Positions 20,894 through 28,067 of a stretch of 64,000 bases of DNA are shown one piece after another. The notes beneath the pieces are model-generated. The model worked only from the letters and a program-made list of their open reading frames with translations. It was not told the DNA's origin and searched no databases. The first letter of the stretch is position 1. Each line of letters starts with the position of its first letter. The stretch is from Paenibacillus spiritus (lineage in GTDB: Bacteria > Bacillota > Bacilli > Paenibacillales > Paenibacillaceae), in assembly GCF_008710135.1 (NCBI RefSeq), contig NZ_VYKK01000022.1, forward strand, positions 62,001 through 126,000, read 5' to 3'. A program made the translations under genes and the position numbers.

Positions 20894-22030
20894 ATGACAG
20901 GAATTCAACCAACCACCACGACGCTTCGGGCGATCTCGCCGAGCTATGATCCGTGGGACCCGCTGCTCTCTCTTCGCGAGCATGGACGGCATGTGCTGAC
21001 CAGCGTCGAGATGACCGTGACCAATCTGTGCAATATGCGCTGCGAGCACTGTGCGGTGGGTGACAGTCTTACTATGAAGGAGGGCGATCTGCTTCCGCTC
21101 GAACGGATGCTGGAGGCGCTCGATCGCGTAGAGCATCTGCAGACGATCAGCATCACCGGCGGAGAGCCGATGTTCCGGGCTTCCACGGTGGACGGGATGA
21201 TTGTTCCGCTGCTGAAATATGCCAGAGAACGGGGAGTCCGCTCCCAGATTAACTCCAATTTGACGATGCCCTACAACCGGTATGAGAAGCTGCTTCCGTA
21301 CCTGGATGTTATGCATATTTCGTTCAATTACTTGAATGGCGATGACTTCCATGAAGTCGGATTTGCGAACAGCGGACACCCGGTATCCAAAGAGGCCGCT
21401 TACCGGCTCTACGACACGATGCTGGAGAACGCGCAGCGGCTCAGCCGGGACGGCATGTTCATTTCGGCCGAGTCGATGATTAACTACCGGACCCATACGA
21501 AGCTGCCCGGCATTCATGAGCTGATCCGGCAGATGGGCTGTCTCCGCCATGAAGTGCATCCGATGTATGCGTCGAATTTTGCGGCTTCCCTCCCGGTGTT
21601 GTCTCTTGAGGAAATGGCTTCCGCCATTCACGGGCTGCTGGATGCCCGCGATCCCGAGATGTGGATGCTGCTTGGCACCTTGCCTTTCTTCGCCTGCAGC
21701 GCGGAAGAGCGCGACCAGAAGCTGCTGGAGCGGCTGAGAAGCGAACGGAATGTAACGGTCCGCAACGATCCCGACGGACGCAACCGCGTCAATGTGAATT
21801 TGTTCAACGGCGAGGTCTTTGTGACCGATTTCGCGGACATTCCGGCTTTTGGCAACATTGCAGAATCGGGTCTGGACGAAATATTCGGGCGATGGGTGAA
21901 CGAACATCCGCTGAATCGGAAAGTCGACTGCTACTGCGAAGCGGCTGCCTGCTGCGGCCCCAACCTGCTGGTTGCCGACATGTACTATTCCGATATCGAC
22001 TTTAAGTCTAGAAGAGCGATCATTCTGTAG
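20894..22030 (+). CDS. yfkAB: YfkAB-type radical SAM / CxCxxxxC protein
   Basis: 378 residues, start ATG 20894 behind GAAGGAG. The radical SAM cluster motif CNMRCEHC (about 43-50) has the CxxxCxxC spacing, ITGGEPMF (about 85) is the SAM-binding GGE motif, and the C-terminus has CYCEAAACC, fitting the CxCxxxxC second motif that defines the YfkAB family. The reaction is unknown. No signal peptide. The next gene starts 20 bp after the stop and may be co-transcribed. Confidence 0.88.
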   Translation: MTGIQPTTTTLRAISPSYDPWDPLLSLREHGRHVLTSVEMTVTNLCNMRCEHCAVGDSLTMKEGDLLPLERMLEALDRVEHLQTISITGGEPMFRASTVDGMIVPLLKYARERGVRSQINSNLTMPYNRYEKLLPYLDVMHISFNYLNGDDFHEVGFANSGHPVSKEAAYRLYDTMLENAQRLSRDGMFISAESMINYRTHTKLPGIHELIRQMGCLRHEVHPMYASNFAASLPVLSLEEMASAIHGLLDARDPEMWMLLGTLPFFACSAEERDQKLLERLRSERNVTVRNDPDGRNRVNVNLFNGEVFVTDFADIPAFGNIAESGLDEIFGRWVNEHPLNRKVDCYCEAAACCGPNLLVADMYYSDIDFKSRRAIIL

Positions 22031-22049
22031 AAACGGGGCGTGTGTTATC

Positions 22050-23414
22050 GTGAATACTCACTTCGAGTTCGGAAGCCTGCTGCTGAATCTGGCGCTTGTG
22101 CTGGTACTCGTCTTCTTGAACGGGGTGTTCGTGGCGGCGGAGTTCTCGCTCGTCAAAATCAGGCAATCCCGTCTGACGCAGTTGGTCAGCGAGGGCAACA
22201 AACTGGCAGGCTATGCCTTGAAGGTCAACAAGAAGCTGGACGCTTATTTGTCCGCTACCCAGTTCGGCATTACGCTGGCGTCGCTGGGCTTAGGCTGGAT
22301 CGGGGAGCCTGCCATATCCGAGCTGCTGATCGAGCCGCTGATGTTCAAGCTCGGGATTACCGATCATGGGCTGATCTCCACTGTATCGGTAGTCGTCGGA
22401 TTCTGCATCATCACGTTCTTACATATCGTTCTCGGAGAGCTGGCGCCGAAATCGCTGGCCATTCAGAAGACGGAAGGATCTGCGCTGCTGCTGTCTGCAC
22501 CGCTGATGTTCTTCTATAAAGTGTTCATGCCTTTCATCTGGGTGCTGAACGCTTCCGCCAACGGTCTGCTGCGGCTGGTCGGCGTAGAGCCGGCAAGCGA
22601 GTCGGAGGCCGCCCACTCGGAGGAGGAAATCCGGATCCTGATGAACCAGAGCGCGAACAGCGGGGTTATCGACAAGGAAGAAATGAAGCTGATGGACAAC
22701 ATCTTCGAGTTCTCCGACCTGCTGGCCCGCGAGGTTATGCTGCCTAGAACCGATATGGATGTCCTCTACACGAACCTGACGCTGGAAGAGAACCTGAAGA
22801 TTGTCTCGGAGACCAAACATTCGCGGTATCCTGTAGCGGTGGAAGACAAAGACCGGATTATCGGCTTTGTCCATATCACCGATCTCCTCCTGGCTCCGAC
22901 CGATCAGCAGAACGATCTGGCTACGCTGGTCCGGCCGATTCTCAACGTGCCCGAATCTATCGAGATCAGCCATGCGCTGCGGCTGATGCAGAAGAATCAT
23001 GCGCAGCTTACCCTGGTGGTGGACGAGTACGGAGGAACGGCGGGTCTCCTGACCGCCGAAGAGATTCTGGAGGAGATCGTGGGAGACCTGCACGACGAAT
23101 TCGAGGACGAGCGTCCCGAGGTTGAAGTGAAGGGCGAATACATCTCGGTGTCCGGCCGCATGCTGATCGAAGAAGTATGCGATCTGGTCGGCGTTGAGAT
23201 CGAGGACGATGAAGTGGACTCTATCGGCGGATGGCTGTTCAAAGAACTGGAAGGAAGCCCGTCCAAAGGCAAGAAACGTATCGTGGACAATATAACCTTC
23301 GAGGTGGAAGAATCAACGCGTCTGCGCATTACGCGCGTGCTGATTCATAAGCCGATGCCGGCCCTGCCGCAGGAGAGCGAACGGAAGGATTCGGATGAGA
23401 GGGAAGAAGAATAG
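22050..23414 (+). CDS. CNNM/CorC (HlyC-like) transporter-associated protein
   Basis: About 454 residues from GTG 22050. Four-helix DUF21/CNNM membrane domain (1-190; NGVFVAAEFSLVKIRQSRL), a CBS pair (about 215-330; MLPRTDMDVLY, IIGFVHITDLL, LTLVVDEYGGTAGLLT) and the C-terminal CorC/HlyC FAD-type transporter-associated domain. Family members are linked to Mg2+/Co2+ efflux. The RBS (GGGGCG) is weak. Ends with a clean terminator. Confidence 0.9.
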   Translation: MNTHFEFGSLLLNLALVLVLVFLNGVFVAAEFSLVKIRQSRLTQLVSEGNKLAGYALKVNKKLDAYLSATQFGITLASLGLGWIGEPAISELLIEPLMFKLGITDHGLISTVSVVVGFCIITFLHIVLGELAPKSLAIQKTEGSALLLSAPLMFFYKVFMPFIWVLNASANGLLRLVGVEPASESEAAHSEEEIRILMNQSANSGVIDKEEMKLMDNIFEFSDLLAREVMLPRTDMDVLYTNLTLEENLKIVSETKHSRYPVAVEDKDRIIGFVHITDLLLAPTDQQNDLATLVRPILNVPESIEISHALRLMQKNHAQLTLVVDEYGGTAGLLTAEEILEEIVGDLHDEFEDERPEVEVKGEYISVSGRMLIEEVCDLVGVEIEDDEVDSIGGWLFKELEGSPSKGKKRIVDNITFEVEESTRLRITRVLIHKPMPALPQESERKDSDEREEE

Positions 23415-23429
23415 AGAGCATTGAAGATT

Positions 23430-23459
23430 CCGGCCGCGGAGATGCGGCCGGGATTTTTT
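23430..23459 (+). terminator. Rho-independent terminator of the CNNM gene
   Basis: CCGGCCGC-GGAGAT-GCGGCCGG followed by GATTTTTT, 15 bp after the stop; it touches the stop codon of the convergent gene. Confidence 0.93.
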
Positions 23460-23967
23460 AGTGGTGTGGTCTAAGCGAGGGCTTCTCTGCCGAAGGTGCT
23501 GAATCGCCCTGATTCGTGTTCTCCCGAATCGCCTCTTCAGTAGACGCAAGTTTAACCGTTAGTAAGGCATTGACCGCATACCCTTGGCTTGGGGTGGCGC
23601 TGACGACGTGAGGACCGGTAGACCAAGGACTCGAGGCGATTTTGTATGCCATTTTTCCCGGGGGGACCTTGAACTGCATTTTAATCGGTCCGGCTTCCGT
23701 TCCCTGAGTCACGGTGACTGTGATGGTATCTTCTCCTTTATTCTTCACCCAGACTTTAACCCAACCATAATGGGCAGGAATGGTATAGGCGGGAAGAATA
23801 ACGGAAGGGGTGCCCAGCACAGCATGATTATAGTACGGATAACGGGTATGGGAGTCTGACTCGGAGAGAAGGCTTCGTTCCGGATTTACCGCCATGGCAG
23901 GTGATGCAGAGAGAACGATTGCCGTACTTAATAAGGATGTTAACACCATTTTTGCAGCAAACTTCAT
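23458..23967 (-). CDS. small secreted hypothetical protein
   Basis: 169 residues. MKFAAKMVLTSLLSTAIVLS...PAMA is a Sec signal peptide with an AMA cleavage site at about 26. The mature protein has alternating beta segments (WVKVWVKNKGEDTITVTVTQ, IKMQFKVPPGKMAYKIA) of a beta-sandwich type and a low-complexity tail ending PSLRPHH. RBS AGGAGGCG, ATG 23967. No named family recognised. Confidence 0.75.
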   Translation of the reverse strand: MKFAAKMVLTSLLSTAIVLSASPAMAVNPERSLLSESDSHTRYPYYNHAVLGTPSVILPAYTIPAHYGWVKVWVKNKGEDTITVTVTQGTEAGPIKMQFKVPPGKMAYKIASSPWSTGPHVVSATPSQGYAVNALLTVKLASTEEAIRENTNQGDSAPSAEKPSLRPHH

Positions 23968-24146
23968 GATTCGCCTCCTATGGATTCGGTTGGTTATTTT
24001 ACACTTTATATCATATCATCCAATAGAATGGAAGAAAACGAGGTGCCGGTTAAATTTTGTCTGCTTCCTTCTGATCCCCCGTTTTGCCGCATATAGTGAT
24101 ACGGAAAATATGCCCGGGTACGTCCGGGCCGGAGGAGGACTCGACT

Positions 24147-24353
24147 TTGAACTCGCAAATCCGATCCTATGTGCCCTTCCGGGGCCCCTTTGATCCCTGT
24201 CCGCCGCTCCCTTGCAAAACGTATGTCATTCCGCCGAATCAGTATCTGGGCTTTCAGCCGCCCGATCTGCCACAATTCAGCCTGCCGGAAGCGCTGAGAG
24301 CCGGAACACTGTGGCCGGCCTTGTTCAGTCCCTACGAGCCGAAGAAGTGTTAG
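24147..24353 (+). CDS. cotJA: CotJA spore coat protein
   Basis: 68 residues from TTG 24147, with GGAGGAGG 8 nt upstream; no ATG is suitably placed. Proline- and cysteine-rich: PFRGPFDPCPPLPCKTYVIP, then NQYLGFQPP and LRAGTLWPALFSPY, the hallmark of CotJA. In Bacillus, cotJABC is a SigE-controlled operon for an inner-coat complex. Stop is 11 bp before cotJB. Confidence 0.93.
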   Translation: MNSQIRSYVPFRGPFDPCPPLPCKTYVIPPNQYLGFQPPDLPQFSLPEALRAGTLWPALFSPYEPKKC

Positions 24354-24364
24354 GAGGAGGAGCC

Positions 24365-24631
24365 ATGGAGACCCAAGCGTGCGATGCCCAATATTACGAG
24401 ATGCTGGAACAGCTTCAGACGCTGGACTTTGCGCTGGTAGAGCTGAATCTGTTCCTGGATACCCATCCGCTGGACCTGCGCGCCATCCAGCAATTCAATC
24501 AGTTGACCCAGGAGCGGACCCGGCTGGCGAAGCAGTTCCAGGAGCTGTACGGACCGCTGCAGAATTTTGGCCGCGCCTATTCCAAGTGTCCCTGGGAATG
24601 GAGCCAGAGTCCCTGGCCTTGGCAGGTTTAA
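24365..24631 (+). CDS. cotJB: CotJB spore coat protein
   Basis: 88 residues. YEMLEQLQTLDFALVELNLFLDTHP near the start, and a Trp-rich end SKCPWEWSQSPWPWQV, are typical of CotJB. ATG 24365 follows AGGAGGAGGAGCC. Middle gene of cotJABC; small helical coat component made in the mother cell. Confidence 0.94.
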   Translation: METQACDAQYYEMLEQLQTLDFALVELNLFLDTHPLDLRAIQQFNQLTQERTRLAKQFQELYGPLQNFGRAYSKCPWEWSQSPWPWQV

Positions 24632-24689
24632 CCGGAAGCGTGGAAGGGTGGATGGAGGCAAAAAAGCAGAAGCGGGAGGGAAGCGGGCA

Positions 24690-25259
24690 ATGTGGGTGTA
24701 TGAGAAGAAACTGCAATACCCGGTCCGGGTTGGCAAGTGCGATCCGCGCATGGCCAAGTATTTGATGGAGCAGTACGGCGGGGCCGACGGAGAACTGGCA
24801 GCGGCGCTGCGTTATATGAATCAGCGGTATACGATTCCAGATAAAGTCATCGGGGTGCTCAACGATATTTCAACGGAGGAGTTCGCCCACCTGGAAATGA
24901 TTGCTACCATGATCTTCAAGCTGACCAAAGATGCCACGCCGGACCAGTTGGTGGAGGCAGGACTGGGCGCGCATTTTGTGAATCATGACAGCGCCCTTTA
25001 CTACGAGAATGCCGCCGGAGTTCCTTGGACTGCGACCTACATTCAGGCCAAGGGCGACCCGCTCGCCGATCTGTACGAAGACATTGCCGCCGAAGAGAAA
25101 GCACGCGCTACATACCAGTGGCTAATCGACATCACCGACGACGTGGACCTTCAGGACGGACTGAAATTCCTGCGCGAGCGGGAAGTCGTGCATGCCCAGC
25201 GCTTCAAGGAAGCGGTGGAGATCATTAAGGAAGACCGGGAATACAAGAAGGTGTATTGA
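24690..25259 (+). CDS. cotJC: CotJC, manganese-catalase-like spore coat protein
   Basis: 189 residues; starts ATG 24690 (MWVYEKKLQYPVRV) behind GGGAGGGAAG. Single ferritin-like Mn-catalase domain: GELAAALRYMNQRY (about 31), EEFAHLEMIATMI (about 62-74), AAEEKARATYQWLI (about 135) and REVVHAQRFKEAVE (about 165), which supply the Glu/His dimanganese ligands. Coat-located; may remove peroxide. Its last 63 bases are repeated at 26817-26879. Confidence 0.95.
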   Translation: MWVYEKKLQYPVRVGKCDPRMAKYLMEQYGGADGELAAALRYMNQRYTIPDKVIGVLNDISTEEFAHLEMIATMIFKLTKDATPDQLVEAGLGAHFVNHDSALYYENAAGVPWTATYIQAKGDPLADLYEDIAAEEKARATYQWLIDITDDVDLQDGLKFLREREVVHAQRFKEAVEIIKEDREYKKVY

Positions 25260-25280
25260 AAGGGCGGGATAACCCGCGAA

Positions 25281-25306
25281 CGTGTACAGATACTCCATTC
25301 CGTCGT
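25281..25306 (-). pseudogene. 3'-end remnant of a nitroreductase gene
   Basis: These 26 bases match 26953-26978, the end of the intact nitroreductase gene, at 23 of 26 positions, in the same orientation relative to the preceding cotJC end. On the minus strand they read NDGMEYLYT, compared with DDGTEYLYT. It implies a duplicated cotJC/nitroreductase junction. Confidence 0.55.
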
Positions 25307-25335
25307 TCTTGCAAACATTTTATTAATCAGGATTT

Positions 25336-25362
25336 GCCCCAGAGTCAATCTGGGGCTATTTT
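25336..25362 (+). terminator. Rho-independent terminator after cotJC
   Basis: GCCCCAGA-GTCAA-TCTGGGGC followed by TATTTTA. The region to 25615 is AT-rich and holds no gene. Confidence 0.85.
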
Positions 25363-25615
25363 ATGTCCTGAGGATTTTTATCGATTGTTAACTATCTTTC
25401 ATGGTAGTGGAATGACCCAATAATTCGCTATATGTAAAAGGGCAAAGATCCCCAGAGTTAAGCCTAGAGGACTTATTTGTTCTCTTCATTGATAATTTAA
25501 TCAATTCTGTGTAGCAAAATTTTTACAATATATCCAAATATAAAAAAAGTTTGGACAAACATTCTACTATTTTGTTAGTATATGTACCGTATTTACAAAT
25601 ATAGGGGGAAGTTGA

Positions 25616-26647
25616 ATGAAAAACAAAGTCATTTTTATGCTATTTGTAACACTATTTATGGGGTTGAATACTCCGCTATCTGTATCTGCTGCATCAGTAG
25701 GACAAACATTGCCGATTCCTGAAACTAGTTGGCAGAGAATTGATGATACGGATACCAGAATCACCTATAATGGTAATTTTTTAAAAGGGACCGGTAATAG
25801 TGTTGATTATAATGGAACAGCACATTGGACAGATAGCGCAAATCAAGGGAAGTATGTAGAGTTTTCATTCGTTGGTACAAAGTTAAGACTTATTTATGCA
25901 AAAAATAATGCAGGTTCTAGTAATGTTGCAGTAACTATTGATGGTGTTACAGAGACCTATTCTGCCTACAGCAATAGTGTTACTACTGATAGATTTGTTT
26001 TGTTATATGAGAAGACTGGTCTTTCTAATACACAACATACAGTTCATATTGAAGCAGCCACCACAGGAACTTGGGGAATGGATGCAATAGATATTGACAG
26101 TACAGGGTATATGATTAATACCAGTTTAAATAGTCCAAGCAATCTTACTGCAACTGCTGGCGATGCCAATGTATCTCTACAGTGGATCGGCAATAGTGCA
26201 GCTACCTACTATAATGTTAAGCGATCCACCTCTCCAGTTGGACCCTTTGTAACAATACAACAAAATGTACCGGTAACAAGGGCTACCTATCAAGATTTGA
26301 CTGTAACAAATTCGACTACGTATTATTATGTTATAACTTCTATAAATTCAGCTGGTGAAGGTTACTATTCAAATGTGGTAGTTGCAACTCCGCAAGCTCC
26401 TCAAAAGAATAGAGGGCTACTTACTATTACCATGTCCACTGGACTTGAAAAGGAATATGATTTAAGTATGCAAGAGATTAATGCCTTCATTTCGTGGTAT
26501 GAGACAAAGGAAGCTGGAACGGGTACAGCATCATATGCGATAAACAAGTATAATACTAATAAAGGCCCTTTCAAGAATCGAAAAGATTATGTTATCTTTG
26601 ATAAAATATTGACTTTCGAAGTAAATGAGTATATTCCTGTTGAGTAA
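25616..26647 (+). CDS. AT-rich orphan: secreted FN3-type protein
   Basis: 343 residues. Signal peptide MKNKVIFMLFVTLFMGLNTP to VSA at about 25. Residues ~30-165 form a beta-rich module (WQRIDDTDTRITYNGNF ... GTWGMDAIDID) like extracellular sugar- or ligand-binding modules. About 175-262 is a fibronectin type III domain (SNLTATAGDANVSLQW, TTYYYVITSINSAGEG). The last ~70 residues (EYDLSMQEINAFISWYE, NKGPFKNRKDYVIFDKIL) are a small C-terminal domain that I recall on other Paenibacillus secreted proteins. Third codon positions and flanks are A/T-rich, unlike every neighbour, which suggests transfer. RBS GGGGGAAG, ATG 25616. Confidence 0.85.
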   Translation: MKNKVIFMLFVTLFMGLNTPLSVSAASVGQTLPIPETSWQRIDDTDTRITYNGNFLKGTGNSVDYNGTAHWTDSANQGKYVEFSFVGTKLRLIYAKNNAGSSNVAVTIDGVTETYSAYSNSVTTDRFVLLYEKTGLSNTQHTVHIEAATTGTWGMDAIDIDSTGYMINTSLNSPSNLTATAGDANVSLQWIGNSAATYYNVKRSTSPVGPFVTIQQNVPVTRATYQDLTVTNSTTYYYVITSINSAGEGYYSNVVVATPQAPQKNRGLLTITMSTGLEKEYDLSMQEINAFISWYETKEAGTGTASYAINKYNTNKGPFKNRKDYVIFDKILTFEVNEYIPVE

Positions 26648-26655
26648 TAATTTTG

Positions 26656-26681
26656 GGGTCGCAGAAATGCGACCCTTTTTT
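26656..26681 (+). terminator. Rho-independent terminator of the orphan gene
   Basis: GGGTCGCA-GAAA-TGCGACCC followed by TTTTTT, 9 bp after the stop. Confidence 0.94.
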
Positions 26682-26718
26682 AGTGTGGAATTATGGGATT
26701 GTAAAACTTTAATCTAAA

Positions 26719-26748
26719 TAAATTAAGCTAAATCAAGTTAAATCAAGC
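26719..26748 (+). repeat. three 10-bp tandem repeats at the island's right end
   Basis: TAAATTAAGC, TAAATCAAGT and TAAATCAAGC follow each other without gaps, 15 bp before the cotJC remnant. Possibly a mark of the insertion event. Confidence 0.6.
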
Positions 26749-26762
26749 GTCTGCTATTTGCT

Positions 26763-26879
26763 CATATGGAAATTTTCTTCATTATGATCTTCCAGCTTAC
26801 AAAAGATGCCGGACCTAGCGCTTCAAGGAAGCGGTGGAGATCATCAAGGAAGACCGGGAGTATAAGAAAGTGTATTGAA
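26763..26879 (+). pseudogene. cotJC remnant with internal deletion
   Basis: 26763-26810 reads HMEIFFIMIFQLTKDA and aligns with HLEMIATMIFKLTKDA of cotJC (24888-24935). After GGACC it jumps to 26817-26879, which matches the last 63 bases of cotJC at 59 positions; the jump deletes about 250 bases and shifts the frame. The four mismatches in the 3' part are all synonymous third-codon changes, so the copy diverged while still coding before it broke, or came from a related strain. Confidence 0.85.
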
Positions 26880-26940
26880 GAGGGGGGTTACCCCAGCCGG
26901 TCTGAAGGTGACCCTAATAAAAAGGCGGAGACGCGGTGGC

Positions 26941-27807
26941 TTAGAGCATCCGCGTGTACAGATATTCCGTTCCGTCATCCGGCGCAGCCGGAGCGGAATC
27001 GGCAATGATCCAATCCCCGGGCAATTCCAGAGCACGGCAGGCCTCCTCGAAATGCCGCATGGCAATGCCAAGGTCGATGCGCTGCATAGTCTCGCTGTAG
27101 CCGGGGGTGCGGCGCAGGAAGAAGTGGACCGCCCGCCGGTCTTCGGCCAGCAGCAGCCGCCAGGGCTGCTTGTTGGAAGCGGAAGGGCCTTGCCGCACCG
27201 ACTCGAACGCTTCCGCGAGCCTGCCGGCGGCTGCCTCCGTCAGCGGCTGTCCGAAGGCGCCGTCCATGAACAGCTCGCTCCACTCTTTGCGCCGGTTCGC
27301 TCCTACGGCCTGGCGTATCACGCTGCGCAGCAGACCTTCGCTGTCCGCGGGATAGCCGACCGGACTGACGCACGGAATCCATTCGTCCGCCCCGATGTTC
27401 AGTTCTTGACCAAAGGTGCTGCGGGTGAAGCTGCCGCCGAGCCAGCAGGTGCCCACTCCCTGATGGGTCAGATGCAGCACCAGCCCTTCAAAGACATAGC
27501 CGAAATCGGCAAGTCCGAGCGGATCGTCCTTGCGGACGGAGCCTGCGGCATATCCTTGGGGATTCCGGATCATGCCGTAGGTGCCAAGCTTGATACCCTG
27601 GTCCGTCCGCTTGCCCTTCACCGGAATCCACTGGGGCCGGACTGTTCTTCCCCAAGGACCGGTCCAGTTGGCCGGATCTGCTAGATAAGCTTCCAGAGTA
27701 AGAAGATCTTCGCTGCGCAGCGCCTCGGTCCTGAAGGTTCGCACCGATCTTCTGATCTTGATTGCTTCGTACAGGCTGCCGGCAGCAGGAGACGTGTCGG
27801 TCGTCAT
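26941..27807 (-). CDS. nitroreductase-family flavoprotein (TM-nitroreductase type)
   Basis: 288 residues, built of two nitroreductase-like halves. IKIRRSVRTFRTEAL (about 17-31) is the N-terminal FMN phosphate-binding region, LVLHLTHQGVGTCWLGGSF (about 130) the core, and GPSASNKQPWRLLLAE (about 215) a second FMN-contact motif. Family members are NAD(P)H-dependent FMN oxidoreductases; the substrate is unknown. ATG 27807 behind AAAGGAAGCG. Convergent with cotJC in the ancestral arrangement. Confidence 0.88.
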   Translation of the reverse strand: MTTDTSPAAGSLYEAIKIRRSVRTFRTEALRSEDLLTLEAYLADPANWTGPWGRTVRPQWIPVKGKRTDQGIKLGTYGMIRNPQGYAAGSVRKDDPLGLADFGYVFEGLVLHLTHQGVGTCWLGGSFTRSTFGQELNIGADEWIPCVSPVGYPADSEGLLRSVIRQAVGANRRKEWSELFMDGAFGQPLTEAAAGRLAEAFESVRQGPSASNKQPWRLLLAEDRRAVHFFLRRTPGYSETMQRIDLGIAMRHFEEACRALELPGDWIIADSAPAAPDDGTEYLYTRML

Positions 27808-27959
27808 GGGATCGCTTCCTTTCTGTTCGTTCGCTGGATGATTCGAGTATATAAGGCCCCCGGGCAGAAAGGTGTGAGAAAAGGCACCGAATCTCGAAGG
27901 CTGGCGTATAGGCGGTTGCCCGGGGAGGAAGAGAGAGGAGAGGATTTTTTATAAGGTGC

Positions 27960-27988
27960 TTGGATAGAACAAAGGATTTTGATATGAT
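27960..27988 (+). promoter_or_regulatory. putative promoter of the alpha-galactosidase gene
   Basis: TTGGAT, 17-bp spacer, TATGAT; about 80 bp ahead of the chosen start ATG 28068. It lies in an AT-rich leader, which supports the downstream start. Confidence 0.5.
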
Positions 27989-28067
27989 GTTTAGAATAAT
28001 GTTATTAAGTTATCCTAACAAAAATAATGAAGAACCTATAAGAAGCTACATGAAGCGGGAGGATGGC

